Positions 6,948 through 7,602 of a stretch of DNA of 7,602 nt are shown one piece after another. A program made the position numbers and the translations under genes. Under the pieces are notes generated by a model. The model saw nothing but the letters and a program-made list of their open reading frames with translations. It did not search any database and was not told where the DNA came from. The first letter of the stretch is position 1, and every line of letters starts with the position of its first letter. Origin of the DNA: Pseudomonadota bacterium (lineage in GTDB: Bacteria > Pseudomonadota > Alphaproteobacteria > Rhizobiales > Tepidamorphaceae); contig JAEYRQ010000319.1 in assembly GCA_023435545.1 (NCBI GenBank), positions 1-7,602 on the forward strand. Reading direction: 5' to 3'.

Positions 6948-7602
6948 CTACCCCAGATACTCGCCCGCCCTGCCCTGCAGTTTCAGCCAATGCCAGGCGT
7001 GTCGGGCAGTTGAGAAGGGGCCGCGCGGGGCAATGTGGTAGCCGGTGTCGGTCAACCGGGCGAGCACCCGGGCGGCCGTGTAGGAATTGTCCTCGCCGTC
7101 GAGCAGCGTGGGGACGTCCAGCTTGTTGAGCTTGCGCCGCGTGCCGTGGGCCCTCATGCGCGTTCCGTGCGCGGAGACGGCCGTCTCCGGTGCCGGCGGC
7201 AGGCGATCCTTCAGCATCCGGTCGAATTCGTAGACCACCGGCGCCTTGTGCGCCTCGGCCAGGTAGACCGGGTCGGCCACCGTCTCGGCCAGCGCGTGGC
7301 CGAGCCAGGCCTCGACATTGATCTTCCGGTCCGTCGCGAACATCTCGTTGGCGATATGGAGGCTGACCAGCCCGTGATAGCTCATCGCCTTGATGAACGG
7401 GTTGTAGGGCCAAGGGGCATCGCGGTCGGCGTCGATCTCGCTGACGAATTTCGCGTAGGGCGTCTCGCCGCCGGCCTCGGCCGCCTTTGTCGCGTCCTGG
7501 TAGAACGACATCGCGTTGGAACTCGCCGAATGGCCGAAGCTCGTGATCGGATGGCGGACGAACAGGATGCGGTCGGTGACGAAGACGTTGGCGAAGGCGG
7601 TG
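6948..7602 (-). CDS. Sulfotransferase-like protein, 5' end outside window (partial)
   Basis: The frame is open from the right edge to the TAG at 6948-6950, giving 217 visible C-terminal residues. An ATG exists at 7511, but the frame continues upstream without a stop through sequence that looks like real protein. RILFVRHPIT sits at visible residues 11-20, followed by a Ser-rich stretch (SFGHSASSN). This resembles the 3'-phosphate-binding motif of PAPS-dependent sulfotransferases (hydrophobic strand, Arg, Pro, then Ser), so the true start lies beyond the window. The rest is a charged, aromatic-containing C-terminal part with no membrane segment; I recognise no further motif in it. If correct, it would transfer sulfate from PAPS to a glycan, fitting the neighbouring glycosyltransferases. 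The coding call is firm; the family call is tentative because the P-loop-like 5'-phosphosulfate motif lies outside the window. Confidence 0.75.
   Translation of the reverse strand, partial: TAFANVFVTDRILFVRHPITSFGHSASSNAMSFYQDATKAAEAGGETPYAKFVSEIDADRDAPWPYNPFIKAMSYHGLVSLHIANEMFATDRKINVEAWLGHALAETVADPVYLAEAHKAPVVYEFDRMLKDRLPPAPETAVSAHGTRMRAHGTRRKLNKLDVPTLLDGEDNSYTAARVLARLTDTGYHIAPRGPFSTARHAWHWLKLQGRAGEYLG

Overview
The window looks like an accessory locus for extracellular glycans in a high-GC bacterium. Base composition is strongly GC-rich by eye (roughly two thirds or more; not computed). Codon third positions are mostly G/C, and long antisense open frames shadow nearly every real gene. Protein style and motifs fit an alphaproteobacterium such as a Rhizobiales or Rhodospirillales member, but no rRNA or marker gene is present, so this is inference.

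Region 1 (1-1908, minus strand) holds an ABC exporter pair: an ATPase of the LolD/MacB type followed, with a one-base stop/start overlap, by a large FtsX-type permease that runs off the left edge. The permease frame is cut by one in-frame amber codon at 305-307. The same frame stays open and family-like on both sides, so the gene is a point-mutation pseudogene, a sequence error or an unusual read-through case.

Region 2 (2079-4929, plus strand) is a tight three-gene operon: an extended SDR sugar-nucleotide epimerase/reductase, a deoxysugar C-methyltransferase-type protein with an N-terminal zinc-binding region, and a CmcI/rhamnosyl O-methyltransferase family protein. Both junctions are ATGA overlaps, each with a GGAGG ribosome binding site. 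Together they look like a module that makes and decorates a branched or methylated sugar.

Region 3 (4913-7602) holds three single genes on alternating strands: a GT2 glycosyltransferase (minus), a GT4 glycosyltransferase (plus) and a sulfotransferase-like protein (minus, cut by the right edge). The GT2 gene overlaps the end of the O-methyltransferase gene tail to tail by 17 bases. The two glycosyltransferases diverge from a 54-base gap containing a small perfect inverted repeat.

The working hypothesis is that the operon supplies or decorates an unusual sugar, the GT2 and GT4 enzymes attach sugars to a glycan, and the sulfotransferase-like protein may sulfate it. The ABC pair may be a neighbour without a role in the pathway. 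No tRNA, rRNA, CRISPR array, insertion sequence or attachment site was seen. No gene-free stretch exceeds 300 bases.
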